A stretch of DNA of 64,000 bases from Photobacterium angustum (GTDB lineage Bacteria; Pseudomonadota; Gammaproteobacteria; Enterobacterales; Vibrionaceae): contig NZ_MSCJ01000003.1 of assembly GCF_002954615.1 (NCBI RefSeq), positions 992,001 to 1,056,000 on the forward strand, written 5' to 3'. Positions within the stretch are counted from its first letter, which is position 1. Each line of letters starts with the position of its first letter. Positions 1 to 9,803 of this stretch are shown one piece after another. The notes beneath the pieces were generated by a model that ran no database searches, was not told where the DNA came from, and saw only the letters and a list, made by a program, of their open reading frames with translations. The translations under genes and the position numbers were made by a program.

Positions 1-434
1 GCGAAGCAATTAAGAAACTTATTAACTTAAAGCCTGAGTTGCGCTTTGTTTTGGCAGTACATCCCAATCCAACGGTTAAACAAGCTGTGATGGATAATTT
101 GAGTGATGTTGAAAACCTATCAATTGTCGAGCCGCTGGACTATTTGGCCTTGCAGCAGACTCTCGCATCATCAGTACTGACTATGACAGACTCTGGTGGT
201 ATCCAAGAAGAAGCGCCAACTTATGGAACACCAGTTGTAATTTTACGAGAAACGACAGAGCGCCCAGAAGCTCTAAATTTAGGATTATCTATATTAGCGG
301 GTGCCGATGATAGTAATCGTATTGTCGATGCAGCGTTGACACTGTTGTTTCAAGGGAAATCTGAAGATTGTCTAAACCCATACGGTAAAGGCGATGCATC
401 AGCCCTTATTTGTAAGCGAGTGCACGAGTTCTAA
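1..434 (+). CDS. wecB: UDP-N-acetylglucosamine 2-epimerase (WecB-like), 3' part
   Basis: The C-terminal part of a non-hydrolysing UDP-GlcNAc 2-epimerase, which interconverts UDP-GlcNAc and UDP-ManNAc in the cytoplasm. The reading frame is open from base 3 with no start, so the gene begins outside the window. The family signature DSGGIQEEAP followed by GTPVVILRETTERPEA is clear; it forms the C-terminal nucleotide-sugar site. The stop lies 2 bases before the nfrB start, so this gene belongs to the nfr operon and probably supplies UDP-ManNAc to the NfrB glycosyltransferase, as WecB does for the NfrB-dependent glycan of E. coli. Whether it is a dedicated paralogue or the only wecB of the genome cannot be seen here. 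Confidence 0.93.
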   Translation, partial: EAIKKLINLKPELRFVLAVHPNPTVKQAVMDNLSDVENLSIVEPLDYLALQQTLASSVLTMTDSGGIQEEAPTYGTPVVILRETTERPEALNLGLSILAGADDSNRIVDAALTLLFQGKSEDCLNPYGKGDASALICKRVHEF

Positions 435-436
435 TC

Positions 437-2632
437 ATGGATATGTTCGATTATTTTCTCTATTACTTATATGGCTTACGCGTTGTACTGTTCGTGACCA
501 TGGTGATTTTATGTATTTGTGGTATCGATGACTTGTTCATCGATCTCTACTATTGGATACGCCATTTTTGGCGAAAGGGCACCGTTTATAAAAGATACTC
601 ACGTAAAAATGTTGATGATCTTTATCAAAAAGAAGAGCAGCCATTAGCGATCATGGTACCAGCATGGCAAGAGTTTGGCGTAATCGATAAAATGGCAGAG
701 CTGGCAGCATCTCGCTTAGATTATGAAAACTATCAAATTTTTGTTGGTACTTATCCTAACGATCCTGAAACCCAAGCTGATGTTGATCGTGTTTGTGCGC
801 GTTTTCCTAACGTACATAAAGTGGTGTGTGCTCGTCCGGGACCAACCAGTAAAGCAGATTGCTTAAACAACATTATTTCATCAATTATAGAGTTTGAGAA
901 AAAAGCAAAAATCGAATTTTCAGGTTTTATTCTTCATGATTCAGAAGACATTGTTTCACCAATGGAACTTCGCCTTTACAACTACTTATTGCCTGAAAAA
1001 GATCTGATTCAGTTACCTGTTTATCCTTATACCCGTAAATGGTATCAAATGACACCGGGCCACTATGCTGATGAATTCGCTGAATTACATGGTAAAGATG
1101 TTGTTGTCCGAGAAGCAATAGCAGGACAAGTACCCAGTGCTGGTGTAGGTACATGTTTTAGCCGTAAAGCGATTTTAAAACTATTAGTGGCAGGTGATGG
1201 TTTACCGTTTGATGTTCAATCATTAACGGAAGACTACGATATTGGTTTACGGCTTAAACAATGGGGAATGAACGAAATCTTTGTACGTTTTCCTATTATT
1301 GATAAAGACCAAGCAACACTCAAAGAAGACTCTTTTGGGGTATCACTGCATGACGGTAACGTGGTCTGTGTGCGAGAGTATTTCCCTACAACATTTAGTA
1401 CAGCAGTCCGTCAAAAAAGTCGGTGGATTATTGGTATCGTTTTCCAAGGTTTTAAAAACACCAAATGGACGAGCGACTGGAAGTTAAATTACTTTTTATG
1501 GCGTGACAGAAGAGGCTTTATTAACAATACGATAGGCTTTCTATCTATGCTTATCTTTCTACAATTAGTAGGGTTAACAATTTATTCCTACCTTGTGAAA
1601 GATGGCTACCATTTTTTATCTATAATCGCTAACGATAGGACTACTCACATTCTTTTAGTGATTAATACCTTATTGTTAATCAACCGTTTATTCCAACGTT
1701 TTTTCTTTGTAAGCCAATACTATGGCTATTTAGAAGGCGTACTATCACTACTACGTTTATGTTGGGGAACCGTTATTAACTTTGCAGCAAACGTTCGTGC
1801 AATTCGACAAGTCATTCAGCAAGGTGATGCAAGGCGTGTTGCGTGGGATAAAACCACCCACCATTTTCCAAGCATTCAAGATGAAGTGCGAAAAAAACCG
1901 ATTGGAGAGATCTTAAAAGAAAACAAGAAAATTTCGGAAGAAATGCTGAATAGTGTATTAATCAATATGCCAAAAGACCGCTTACTCGGGTCTTACTTAG
2001 TTGAGCAAGGTATTGTGAGTAATGATGATTTAAGTAAAGCAATTGCTGAACAATTTGAATCTGAATTTGAACACTGTGATCCGTTTGATTTAGATCCTGC
2101 ACTTATTGAATTGTTACCTAAAAAACTGGCATTAAAGTACTCGGTACTGCCACTACGAAAAGATGGTGAGATGCTCGTGCTAGGTAAAGAAATGCCATTA
2201 AGCCCTGTAGCGTTAGCAACGATAGAAAGGCGATTAAAGTGCCCCGTAAAATCAGTGATTACTACTAATGGTGCCGTGACATTAGGTTTACGCTACTGGT
2301 ATTTAGAACAAAAAGAGATTAACCCTCATAAAGTGATTGAAGAAACCGTTGGTAAGAAAAGTCTTACCCAAGAGGCTTACAACACCTTGATAGATCAATA
2401 CTTTGCAACACAGAGTCAACTAGGTCAGTGCTTGTTAATGAGTAGACAAATAGAGTCGGCGGTGCTGAATCAGGCAATCCTTGCTTATGAAAAAGAACAT
2501 GAGCAAAGTTTTGGTGCATTTTTAATTAAGCACCATTACGTGACAAAAGAAGCCATAGACAAAGCATTGGAGCTTCAAGTTTCACAGCAAATGAATGTTA
2601 ATCACCTTATTAATGAATGCAAACAGTACTAA
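437..2632 (+). CDS. nfrB: NfrB-type glycosyltransferase with C-terminal MshEN c-di-GMP domain
   Basis: A 731-residue inner-membrane family 2 glycosyltransferase, closely matching E. coli NfrB (about 745 residues) along its length. Order: an N-terminal membrane helix near residues 10-30; the GT2 domain with AIMVPAW near 72, an acidic HDSED motif near 167, TEDYD near 264 and QKSRW near 325; then further membrane helices near 363-387 and 401-419. The C-terminal third is an MshEN-type region with the pattern LGSYLVEQG near 517, a known c-di-GMP-binding fold. NfrB, NfrA and WecB in E. coli make a ManNAc-containing secreted glycan activated by c-di-GMP and used by phage N4. The start is 2 bases after the wecB stop, and the stop overlaps the nfrA start. 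Confidence 0.93.
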   Translation: MDMFDYFLYYLYGLRVVLFVTMVILCICGIDDLFIDLYYWIRHFWRKGTVYKRYSRKNVDDLYQKEEQPLAIMVPAWQEFGVIDKMAELAASRLDYENYQIFVGTYPNDPETQADVDRVCARFPNVHKVVCARPGPTSKADCLNNIISSIIEFEKKAKIEFSGFILHDSEDIVSPMELRLYNYLLPEKDLIQLPVYPYTRKWYQMTPGHYADEFAELHGKDVVVREAIAGQVPSAGVGTCFSRKAILKLLVAGDGLPFDVQSLTEDYDIGLRLKQWGMNEIFVRFPIIDKDQATLKEDSFGVSLHDGNVVCVREYFPTTFSTAVRQKSRWIIGIVFQGFKNTKWTSDWKLNYFLWRDRRGFINNTIGFLSMLIFLQLVGLTIYSYLVKDGYHFLSIIANDRTTHILLVINTLLLINRLFQRFFFVSQYYGYLEGVLSLLRLCWGTVINFAANVRAIRQVIQQGDARRVAWDKTTHHFPSIQDEVRKKPIGEILKENKKISEEMLNSVLINMPKDRLLGSYLVEQGIVSNDDLSKAIAEQFESEFEHCDPFDLDPALIELLPKKLALKYSVLPLRKDGEMLVLGKEMPLSPVALATIERRLKCPVKSVITTNGAVTLGLRYWYLEQKEINPHKVIEETVGKKSLTQEAYNTLIDQYFATQSQLGQCLLMSRQIESAVLNQAILAYEKEHEQSFGAFLIKHHYVTKEAIDKALELQVSQQMNVNHLINECKQY

Positions 2633-5600
2633 TGAATAACTTCAAAAGAACATCAATCGCTATGGCTTGTGCATTTATGAGTGTCAATGTACATGCGACA
2701 GCTAACATTTTTGCGCATCTTACAGATTCAGAGCATTTTCGCACTTATCCGTATATTGATAAGGCGTATCAGGAACAAAAAAACAAACAATACAATGCAG
2801 CATTGGAAGAAGTTGATCACGCACTAATTATTGTGCCGAACCATGTTCCTTTTTTAAAATTTGCTTATCAGTTAGCTGTAAGTGCCGGTAAGCCGATTGA
2901 AACGCAACTAAAATATTTAACCCAAATACCAAAGAATGAGAGGGGCAATGACATTCTCAATTTATGGTTGAATAACGCAAAAAATGGCGAGTTTTACACG
3001 CAGGAACAGTTGAAAAAAATTGCTGACACGCTAACAACAACACAAATGCAGAGTTTGTTTGCTAATAATCTATACAACTTAGACAAGAAGTATGGTTCAA
3101 CCAAAGCACTACAATGGTCATATAATAAGCCAGAAAAATATAAATCGTTAATAACGCTTCGCTATGAAGCTTATCATTTATATTCAGACAAGAAGTATGT
3201 CGAAGCACAACTAATACTTGATTCAATTTATCAATCACACTCGAGTAATCAGACGGATTTAAAATATCTAGCTCTTACTACATTAATGAATGGTAATGAG
3301 ATAAAGGCGCTGACTTATGCGTCTAAACTTATTTCACTTACTGATCAGCAAGAGTTTTACAACCAATATATTGAACATTTATTGGCGACATACCAATATA
3401 AAAAAGCACGAAAAGAACTAAATCGTTTATATGACAATAATGAGCTTTCTGGTGAGTTAATTAAGCAACGAGATTACTTAAATTCATTAGACGAACAAGT
3501 CATTAATGAATTTGCCGAAATGACGCCTTGTTTGAAACAAGCAATGAATGGTATATCTGAAGATAATATCACACAGGCTAAAATGAAATTGAAGCAATGT
3601 GACCCACAGATAGACTCAACAATGTGGATCAAACTTGCTGATAAATTAAGTTTATATAGTCAAATTGAACAAATTGACTTTAAGAAGAATAGTGCTGAAA
3701 AATTGAAAACAGTGGTGTTATTAACACACTACAAGAATCAACGAGCATGGTCGAATATAATCAATTTATTAAAAGATAACGACCATCGGGAGTCATTTGG
3801 CAGAGAACTTGCGTATGCCTATTCAAAAGAAAAAAAATACAGTAAATCAGCCAAAGTATCTTTTCAGATTTACAAAAAAGATCACCATAACTCTGATTTA
3901 GTTCATGCGGTGTTTAATGCTTTACAATCTTCAAATGGGGATAAACTCGCTGCATCAATGATTAAATACGGATTACAAACAAATAAACAAAAACTATTGG
4001 CCGATCGTAAAATCGTTAATAACATCATAGATATTGCTCAGCGTGATATTACATTGTTTACCCCGCAAATCATTGCGGATGCAAACAGAAATAAAGTGAC
4101 ATTGTCACCTGAAGTTTGGCAGTTACAGCATCAATGTAAGATGGTTGATGGCTTAGTAACAAACAATGACTATTTAAACCAAGCGATCGCGTATTGTGTG
4201 GTTAATAGTGATCCATTGAAAGCGGCTGAGCAGTACCAAGCAACAATAAAACACTCTCCGACAGTTCAACAATCATTAGTTTTAGGGCAATGGTTCGCTA
4301 AAGCAAAAGCTTATAAGGTGAGTGCAACATACTGGCATAATGTTGTACGTAATACGTCAGATCTTAAAAAACTACCGCCATACTCACGTTATTTATATAT
4401 AGAAACGATGAATGAATTAGGTCAAACAAAGCGTGCAAATCAGGACTGGTTAGAATCAAACTTTGATAAACAGAATGAACAGTGGTGGCAACTAGGCATT
4501 GATATTGCAGAAAAAATGGATGATAAAGCCGCGGTAATATCACGTATAGAGCAAGGGATAGATCACACGCAGTCATCGGAATTAACCAAAGATCTTGCTG
4601 AATACATAGCAAAAAATAACGATACCGACTTAGCAAAAAAATTGTTTGAAAGCGACAAAACAGGTAACGCGAGTGCGCTATTAGGCTACCAAACTCATAA
4701 AAAAGACCCAGAGTTAGCACAGCAGGCGTTTGCTAATGCATATCAACATCTGAAATATAAAAAAGATGTCAATATGACTGCACAATATGCTGATATCGCG
4801 AATAAAAACGGTGATACAGAACTTTCATCACAGCTATATAAAGCTGCTATTGATCAGGAACTAACTAGCCCAGCACCAGACAAGAAATTGATTAATTACT
4901 TACAAAGCTCACATAAAAACATCAATTTAGGCTGGAAATATAATGTTGCGGGTTGGATTGGGACAGATCAGCAACAAGCAATGCCTGGAGTATCTAGTGG
5001 TACGGGGAACTACTTCTTATACGGTGAAGCGAAATACTATTTTGAACATCCGTGGCTACCACGCAGCGCAGTCTCTATCGCAGCATTAAGTAATGGGGGA
5101 TTTGCTCATATATCATCAGGCAATACCACAGACTTGGATTTATCGTATCAAGTTCAACCCATAGCAAGACATGAGACCTACTTAAAAGCAGGTGTACGTC
5201 AACGAGTGAGCGGTGATAACCATAAAACACGACCTTATGTACGTGTTAGTTCAAACGTACTTTCAAACGATAAATGGTCAAAAGAATGGAAGCCTGATCT
5301 CAATCATTGGTTATATCAGAACGTTTACGCTGATGGACTGTTATATCTAGATAATACAGCAGACTATATTTTGTTTGGGCGTTACGAAATTGGTCAAACA
5401 TTCAAGATGGAAAATGATTACCAACAAAGACTTACGCCATATACATTTATACAATGGGCTGACGATAGTGAAAACACATCTACCGTTGCAGGCTTAGGAG
5501 CGAGTTGGAACTGGAAATCACATAACACCAAATACAATGGGTTAGACGTAGATTCAGAAGTAGGTCTTGAATGGCAACATACACTACAAAGTTCACAAAT

Positions 5601-5649
5601 AAACAAGTCAGACGATGCTGTTTTACTGCGTTTTTCCTTATCCTTTTAA
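2632..5649 (+). CDS. nfrA: NfrA-like outer-membrane polysaccharide export protein
   Basis: About 1005 residues, close in size to E. coli NfrA (990), the outer-membrane partner of NfrB and the phage N4 receptor. ATG at 2632 is chosen because it overlaps the nfrB stop (TAATG) and directly begins a signal peptide (basic NFKR, hydrophobic stretch, likely cleavage after VHA). An in-frame ATG at 2617 would only add five residues. Residues up to about 750 are helical and TPR-like, suited to the periplasm. The last 250 residues are rich in alternating aromatic and polar residues and end in LRFSLSF, typical of a beta-barrel with a terminal Phe. By analogy it guides the glycan out through the outer membrane. 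The assignment rests on position, architecture and length more than on long identical motifs. Confidence 0.85.
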   Translation: MNNFKRTSIAMACAFMSVNVHATANIFAHLTDSEHFRTYPYIDKAYQEQKNKQYNAALEEVDHALIIVPNHVPFLKFAYQLAVSAGKPIETQLKYLTQIPKNERGNDILNLWLNNAKNGEFYTQEQLKKIADTLTTTQMQSLFANNLYNLDKKYGSTKALQWSYNKPEKYKSLITLRYEAYHLYSDKKYVEAQLILDSIYQSHSSNQTDLKYLALTTLMNGNEIKALTYASKLISLTDQQEFYNQYIEHLLATYQYKKARKELNRLYDNNELSGELIKQRDYLNSLDEQVINEFAEMTPCLKQAMNGISEDNITQAKMKLKQCDPQIDSTMWIKLADKLSLYSQIEQIDFKKNSAEKLKTVVLLTHYKNQRAWSNIINLLKDNDHRESFGRELAYAYSKEKKYSKSAKVSFQIYKKDHHNSDLVHAVFNALQSSNGDKLAASMIKYGLQTNKQKLLADRKIVNNIIDIAQRDITLFTPQIIADANRNKVTLSPEVWQLQHQCKMVDGLVTNNDYLNQAIAYCVVNSDPLKAAEQYQATIKHSPTVQQSLVLGQWFAKAKAYKVSATYWHNVVRNTSDLKKLPPYSRYLYIETMNELGQTKRANQDWLESNFDKQNEQWWQLGIDIAEKMDDKAAVISRIEQGIDHTQSSELTKDLAEYIAKNNDTDLAKKLFESDKTGNASALLGYQTHKKDPELAQQAFANAYQHLKYKKDVNMTAQYADIANKNGDTELSSQLYKAAIDQELTSPAPDKKLINYLQSSHKNINLGWKYNVAGWIGTDQQQAMPGVSSGTGNYFLYGEAKYYFEHPWLPRSAVSIAALSNGGFAHISSGNTTDLDLSYQVQPIARHETYLKAGVRQRVSGDNHKTRPYVRVSSNVLSNDKWSKEWKPDLNHWLYQNVYADGLLYLDNTADYILFGRYEIGQTFKMENDYQQRLTPYTFIQWADDSENTSTVAGLGASWNWKSHNTKYNGLDVDSEVGLEWQHTLQSSQINKSDDAVLLRFSLSF

Positions 5650-6494
5650 CTAGTTGTAAGCAAAAGGTAGATAACCACGATCTTGGTGTTTTTTATCAAC
5701 CACTTAACCAAGATCGTGATATTTCACAACAACAATGGAAAGGTTTTGGTAAAGAAGTCAGTGATATAGGTATAAAAAATGTCGTCATTCAATGGACGCA
5801 ATATGGTAACGAAGCTTTTGGAGAGTCTCACGGCTGGTTAGCGCAGCGTATGGAAGTGTTGCAAGATCACAATATAAAACTATGGGTCGGATTATATTCC
5901 GATCCTAATTATTTCCGTGAGATACATACCAATACTACTGAGCAAAAAGTGTATTTAACAGAGTACTTTAACAAACTGCATAAATCATACGTGCAGTGGA
6001 AAACGTGGCTAAAAATACACTCAAACAAAGTAAAAGGTTTATATTTGCCATTAGAGCTATCAGATTACGATTTCAAAACACCAGCACAAAGGGAACAACT
6101 GGCAAACATCCTAAAGCAGCAAATAAAACAGTATGACGAACCATTAATGATCAGTCTTTACTTATCAGGCCAATTACCTCAAAGCCAGATAAAACAATGG
6201 ACAGATCAACTTACCAACTTAGGTTTAATTGTCTACGTACAAGATGGTGCGGGAACACAAGCATTATCGACAGATGAACGCCATGCTTACTTAGATGACT
6301 TAGGCTGTAATGTAGGTATTATCCGCGAAATCTTCGTGCAAGATAAAGCGGCTAAAAGTTTCAAAGCCGATCGTGTAAGTAAAGAAAAATTCGACAGCAT
6401 TTTGAATGAAGAAACATGCCATCCAAACACCATGTTTTCGTTACGTTACTTACCGAGCAATTCCAATCCATTAAAATTGGTTGGCGAAAAGTAA
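5571..6494 (+). CDS. DUF4434-type lipoprotein at the end of the nfr operon
   Basis: A 307-residue protein with a basic N-terminus, a hydrophobic stretch and the lipobox LLTSC, so it is probably an outer-membrane or periplasmic lipoprotein. The mature part starts GVFYQPLNQD and carries VIQWTQYG, the pattern of the DUF4434 family, predicted to be TIM-barrel and glycosidase-like. The only in-frame ATG compatible with the lipobox is at 5571, giving an unusually long 79-base overlap with the end of nfrA in another frame, so the two are probably translationally coupled. As the last operon gene it may trim or anchor the glycan made by NfrB. The enzymatic activity is inferred from the fold family only. 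Confidence 0.75.
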   Translation: MATYTTKFTNKQVRRCCFTAFFLILLTSCKQKVDNHDLGVFYQPLNQDRDISQQQWKGFGKEVSDIGIKNVVIQWTQYGNEAFGESHGWLAQRMEVLQDHNIKLWVGLYSDPNYFREIHTNTTEQKVYLTEYFNKLHKSYVQWKTWLKIHSNKVKGLYLPLELSDYDFKTPAQREQLANILKQQIKQYDEPLMISLYLSGQLPQSQIKQWTDQLTNLGLIVYVQDGAGTQALSTDERHAYLDDLGCNVGIIREIFVQDKAAKSFKADRVSKEKFDSILNEETCHPNTMFSLRYLPSNSNPLKLVGEK

Positions 6495-6643
6495 GTTCAT
6501 CCATTTATTAACAGTAAAGCCTCAAATTAAATGTAACTGCCTGAAAAGTAGTAGTGATTTTCTTTAGGGCTTTTCTCAAAAAATACATATATCAATATGA
6601 GAGATAACGTAAAGTTGTTATTTTTATAAAATCTCAAGTTGAA

Positions 6644-7042
6644 ATGGATTTTGATGTGGAATATCTGGATTTAGTGTATTTTCATTTAGTTACAGTCGTT
6701 CTCGCTTTTGTCATTGGAACTTATTTACTCATTAAACGAAAAGGGACTAAAAATCATAAGATCCTTGGCAGATTATATATGGTGTTGATGTTATTAACGG
6801 CAATATCAACATTGTTTATTCCAGCTCAGGTTGGGGGTTTTATATTTTATCACTTTGGCTATATACATATCCTTAGCCTTATTACGTTATATACAGTCCC
6901 AGAAGCATTCATTGCTATCAAAAAAAACAATGTGAAAAAACACCGTAATAGCATGATTATTTTATACGTATCGGCAATATTAATTGCAGGGACGTTTGCT
7001 TTCACGCCAGGAAGATTATTACATACTTGGCTTTTTGTTTAG
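6644..7042 (+). CDS. DUF2306-family four-helix membrane protein
   Basis: A 132-residue hydrophobic protein with four predicted membrane helices (about residues 10-27, 40-60, 66-85 and 105-122) and a basic cytoplasmic loop containing RKGTKNHKILGR, the usual signature of the DUF2306 family (COG5395). The function of the family is unknown. It has its own upstream gap of 149 bases, so it is probably not part of the nfr operon. No strong ribosome-binding site is visible before the ATG. It is the last ordinary-looking gene before the accessory island. Confidence 0.7.
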   Translation: MDFDVEYLDLVYFHLVTVVLAFVIGTYLLIKRKGTKNHKILGRLYMVLMLLTAISTLFIPAQVGGFIFYHFGYIHILSLITLYTVPEAFIAIKKNNVKKHRNSMIILYVSAILIAGTFAFTPGRLLHTWLFV

Positions 7043-7997
7043 GCTACTTAGAAAGCAATATAACAAGGTGTTGGAGTCGATGCATGTAAGTGAAGAAGCC
7101 AACGATAGCATATGAGATATTCGTGCAAACCCAACTACACACAGATTTGTTCGCTGCAAGCAATGTATGGAAAACACTGTTGATAGGAAGCAATCGAACT
7201 GCGGGCTTGCTATAACGAACATGCTATCTAGTAAAAAGCATCGACGAAAGCTCTTTGATTTACTGATATGGCTGGCTTGTTTAGATCTTGCAGATATTGC
7301 ATTTCATCGGTCATGACATGCAATAGATATTCGTTTCTTGAAATATGTAAGTTTGTCTAAGCCATATCCATATAGTGATTGAAATCGCTCAGTAATTTAA
7401 ACAGAGGCATTTGTTGGTTTACCATGGTAATTCCAAATAATCCTTGTTCAAGAATGCATAGCGTTCGCAGAACAAGAATTATTAATGGTAATTACCTATT
7501 TTATGGTAAATAAGCAATACTGTTAAATGACCCTGTAACAAACAAAAAATATCAATAAATCAGAAGAGTAGAGCAATACATGTGACACCATAGTTTGGGT
7601 TAGATGACAGATAATAATCTATACATCCTATTTAACTTATATGAATTGAATAGGTTGTTCATGGTCGGTTGGGTTGGCTCAAGTCCTGTATAATGAGGCT
7701 TTATCAAGAAACATCCCATTATACCAGCAATAGCAGGTTCATGAATCAATGCTTATGAAGCTGTTTTCGGCACTTTATCTCAACACTACTTCATGAACTA
7801 AGTAAAATTATGTTCAATAGGGTGTTACATTTCGCTGTGTCATGAAGCCACTTTATGCTTATGTGGACGTGTGACATTTTTCTGGACAGAAATAAGTTAG
7901 ATTTGCTGCATCTAAGATGCGCTATTCGCATAAACTTACTGTTAAACATAATGCCGCGCTCTTCGGTAAATTTGGAGCGCAGCGTCTTGTTATACCT
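7043..7997. other. gene-free stretch with several palindromes
   Basis: No convincing gene in 955 bases. It contains a long imperfect palindrome (7426-7496), a hairpin formed by GTATAATGAGG near 7687 and CCCATTATAC near 7712, and a 9-base inverted repeat GTTCATGAA/TTCATGAAC near 7737 and 7790. Directly after the SEFIR stop, the minus strand reads TATAACAAGACGC and then a GC-rich hairpin (GCTGCGCTC/GAGCGCGGC), which may terminate that gene. The region looks like decayed mobile or cassette DNA at the left edge of the island. Confidence 0.5.
7426..7496. repeat. 71-base imperfect palindrome
   Basis: The arms AATAATCCTTGTTC (7436-7449) and GAACAAGAATTATT (7470-7483) are complementary apart from one base, around a 20-base loop. 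Outer arms GGTAATT (7426-7432) and AATTACC (7490-7496) extend the structure. The size and shape fit a REP-like unit or small MITE, or a cruciform-forming site. No second copy was found in this window by eye. Confidence 0.6.
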
Positions 7998-9434
7998 TTA
8001 CGGTAATGTTCCTAAGCTTTCGTAACCCAGCAAAGTGGAAGGACTAAAAGACTCAAACTCCCAACTTGGTAGCTTTCTGCGGTCTTGTTTGTAAGACTCT
8101 AAAAGCTCAGACAAATCACTAGGTGACTCAATACCTAGGAGGGATTTAACTCTATCAAAGTATCTTTTTGACTTTGCGCGAGCAAATATTTCAAAGGAAC
8201 TACCATAATGACCTAAATAAAGAAGTGTTTCAGGCCACCAACGGCTATAGACATCGCTTGCAGATATATCAGCACGCATAAAAGCGACAAAGTCAGCTTG
8301 CATTAAAAACCTAAAGTCCAAACCAGTTCCATGACACCGCTCTTTTAACAGGTCTGCTCGCAGTGACAATCTTCTTGTTCCTAACCGCAAATTCCTATAC
8401 TCAAGCGACTTCATATGCTGACGGATATTTTGGAAGTCAATCATGGTATCTCTACCATATTCGGAACGACCACCAACAAAATACTGTTGCAATAACAATG
8501 GTGCAGCCAGCTCAAAACGTTCGTACTTTAGAAAAACAGCAAGCGTATATAGAAAAATCTCGTGAACTATAAATTTATAGTTATCGAATTCCCAGCTATT
8601 ACAGGAAGATATATGCTCTGGCCTTTCCATATATGGTATTAGGCTTTCAATAAAACGGTGAATTCGTTCAGCAAAATCAGGTAATGGTTTGTATTGAGCG
8701 ACAGCTATCAATAGTTGAATATACTCGTTTCTAGCAGGTATAAATAATTCTAGGTTTGATACGATCGCATCATCAATTTCACCCTCTACGCCATGAACAC
8801 GAAAACGCTCAAGATTTTCCGAGAATAAGGTCAAGTACTCATCGAAGCAGCCAGAAGCTGTAGATTTATCATTCTTTATGGCGTCTACCGCACGCTTAAA
8901 TGCAGATGAGGTGCCAAGTGAAACAGACTCATTTTCTTCTAAAAAACAGGGCTTCTTCCCAATTTCAGGCTTTACATAAAGTGGCTTGTTGTAAATCCAT
9001 CTTAGTAATTTTTCAAAATTATCTGCGTATCCATCCGGTTCGCTGAGATCAATATAAATTCTGGACTTATAGTAAGTTGGCAAGTGTGCCTTACCGTTTT
9101 CATCTCTCTCTGTAACGACAACGACGAACTTATTTTGTTCTTGCTGTTCATATACTTCACGGGAAATAATTTGTGTCTCAGTGCCCACGCCGCCACTTCT
9201 TACATCAGCTTTTTCTGCATAAGTCTTATCTGAGATTATTGCGACTTTATTAATTTCTGGGTCAGTTACCATCTTTTCCATGAAAGCATAAGCGTCATGA
9301 CCTTCCTTTAGATCCCACTTGTCTAAAATGACATCTACACCAGATTCTGTCAGCTCGGCTGCAATTTGAAGAACAAGTTGTTCGTGATCGTGATTTGACC
9401 AACTGTAAGATATAAATAACTTCGGATTACACAA
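7998..9434 (-). CDS. SEFIR-domain protein, putative immune effector or sensor
   Basis: A 478-residue protein whose first 140 residues form a SEFIR (TIR-related) domain: box 1 FISYSWSNHDH at residues 7-17 and box 2 DKWDLKEGHDA near 39. The remaining 330 residues are a helical region I do not recognise. Bacterial SEFIR and TIR proteins are known as NAD-consuming or signalling effectors in phage defence; that role here is inferred. The start is a TTG preceded by AAGGA at suitable spacing, with no good ATG nearby. It is a single gene, separated by about 470 bases from the DUF4062 gene upstream on the same strand. A virulence or toxin role is the alternative. Confidence 0.8.
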   Translation of the reverse strand: MCNPKLFISYSWSNHDHEQLVLQIAAELTESGVDVILDKWDLKEGHDAYAFMEKMVTDPEINKVAIISDKTYAEKADVRSGGVGTETQIISREVYEQQEQNKFVVVVTERDENGKAHLPTYYKSRIYIDLSEPDGYADNFEKLLRWIYNKPLYVKPEIGKKPCFLEENESVSLGTSSAFKRAVDAIKNDKSTASGCFDEYLTLFSENLERFRVHGVEGEIDDAIVSNLELFIPARNEYIQLLIAVAQYKPLPDFAERIHRFIESLIPYMERPEHISSCNSWEFDNYKFIVHEIFLYTLAVFLKYERFELAAPLLLQQYFVGGRSEYGRDTMIDFQNIRQHMKSLEYRNLRLGTRRLSLRADLLKERCHGTGLDFRFLMQADFVAFMRADISASDVYSRWWPETLLYLGHYGSSFEIFARAKSKRYFDRVKSLLGIESPSDLSELLESYKQDRRKLPSWEFESFSPSTLLGYESLGTLP

Positions 9435-9803
9435 TTCTTCGTTCCTTACTGATTAGTTATAACAATTTATTGGATTCCAAAGTGGGGTATATAAATACCC
9501 AGATTTGGGACTTTTCATGCATACAATGAACACTGAACTCTAGATTTAATGCGTGCTTTTTCAAGGATATCATGAGGTTCATCAAAAGCGCGAATCAGAA
9601 AATACGACAAAAATAGATATTCCTACACACCTTACGGCTAACATTAGAAAATCTATGGAAAGCTCTCGATATGAGAATGATGACGTTGACTTTCGCCAGC
9701 ACGAAACGGGGAAAATTTGAGCTAGCCATGAAAGCTAGCTTGAATGTGTACGAAACCGTGCCAAGCAATTTGCTACTTTACGCTGATAGTATTAAGAAAA
9801 GAA
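9435..9803. other. intergenic stretch with a possible coding remnant
   Basis: On the plus strand, 9553-9720 reads as a 55-codon frame from a GTG to TGA. Its product (ending VDFRQHETGKI) has protein-like composition, but there is no ribosome-binding site and no recognised family. It may be the decayed end of a lost gene. The rest is noncoding upstream DNA of the SEFIR gene. Confidence 0.3.

Noticed and set aside
7680..7695. CTGTATAAT near 7686 as a left partner of the repeat at 34374
   Set aside because: Nine bases of promoter-like sequence; expected by chance.
7900..7997. Second attC-like site after the SEFIR stop (TATAACAAGACGC plus a hairpin)
   Set aside because: It lacks the matching GCGTTA end and the paired inner arms are not in the attC layout, so a terminator-like hairpin is as likely.
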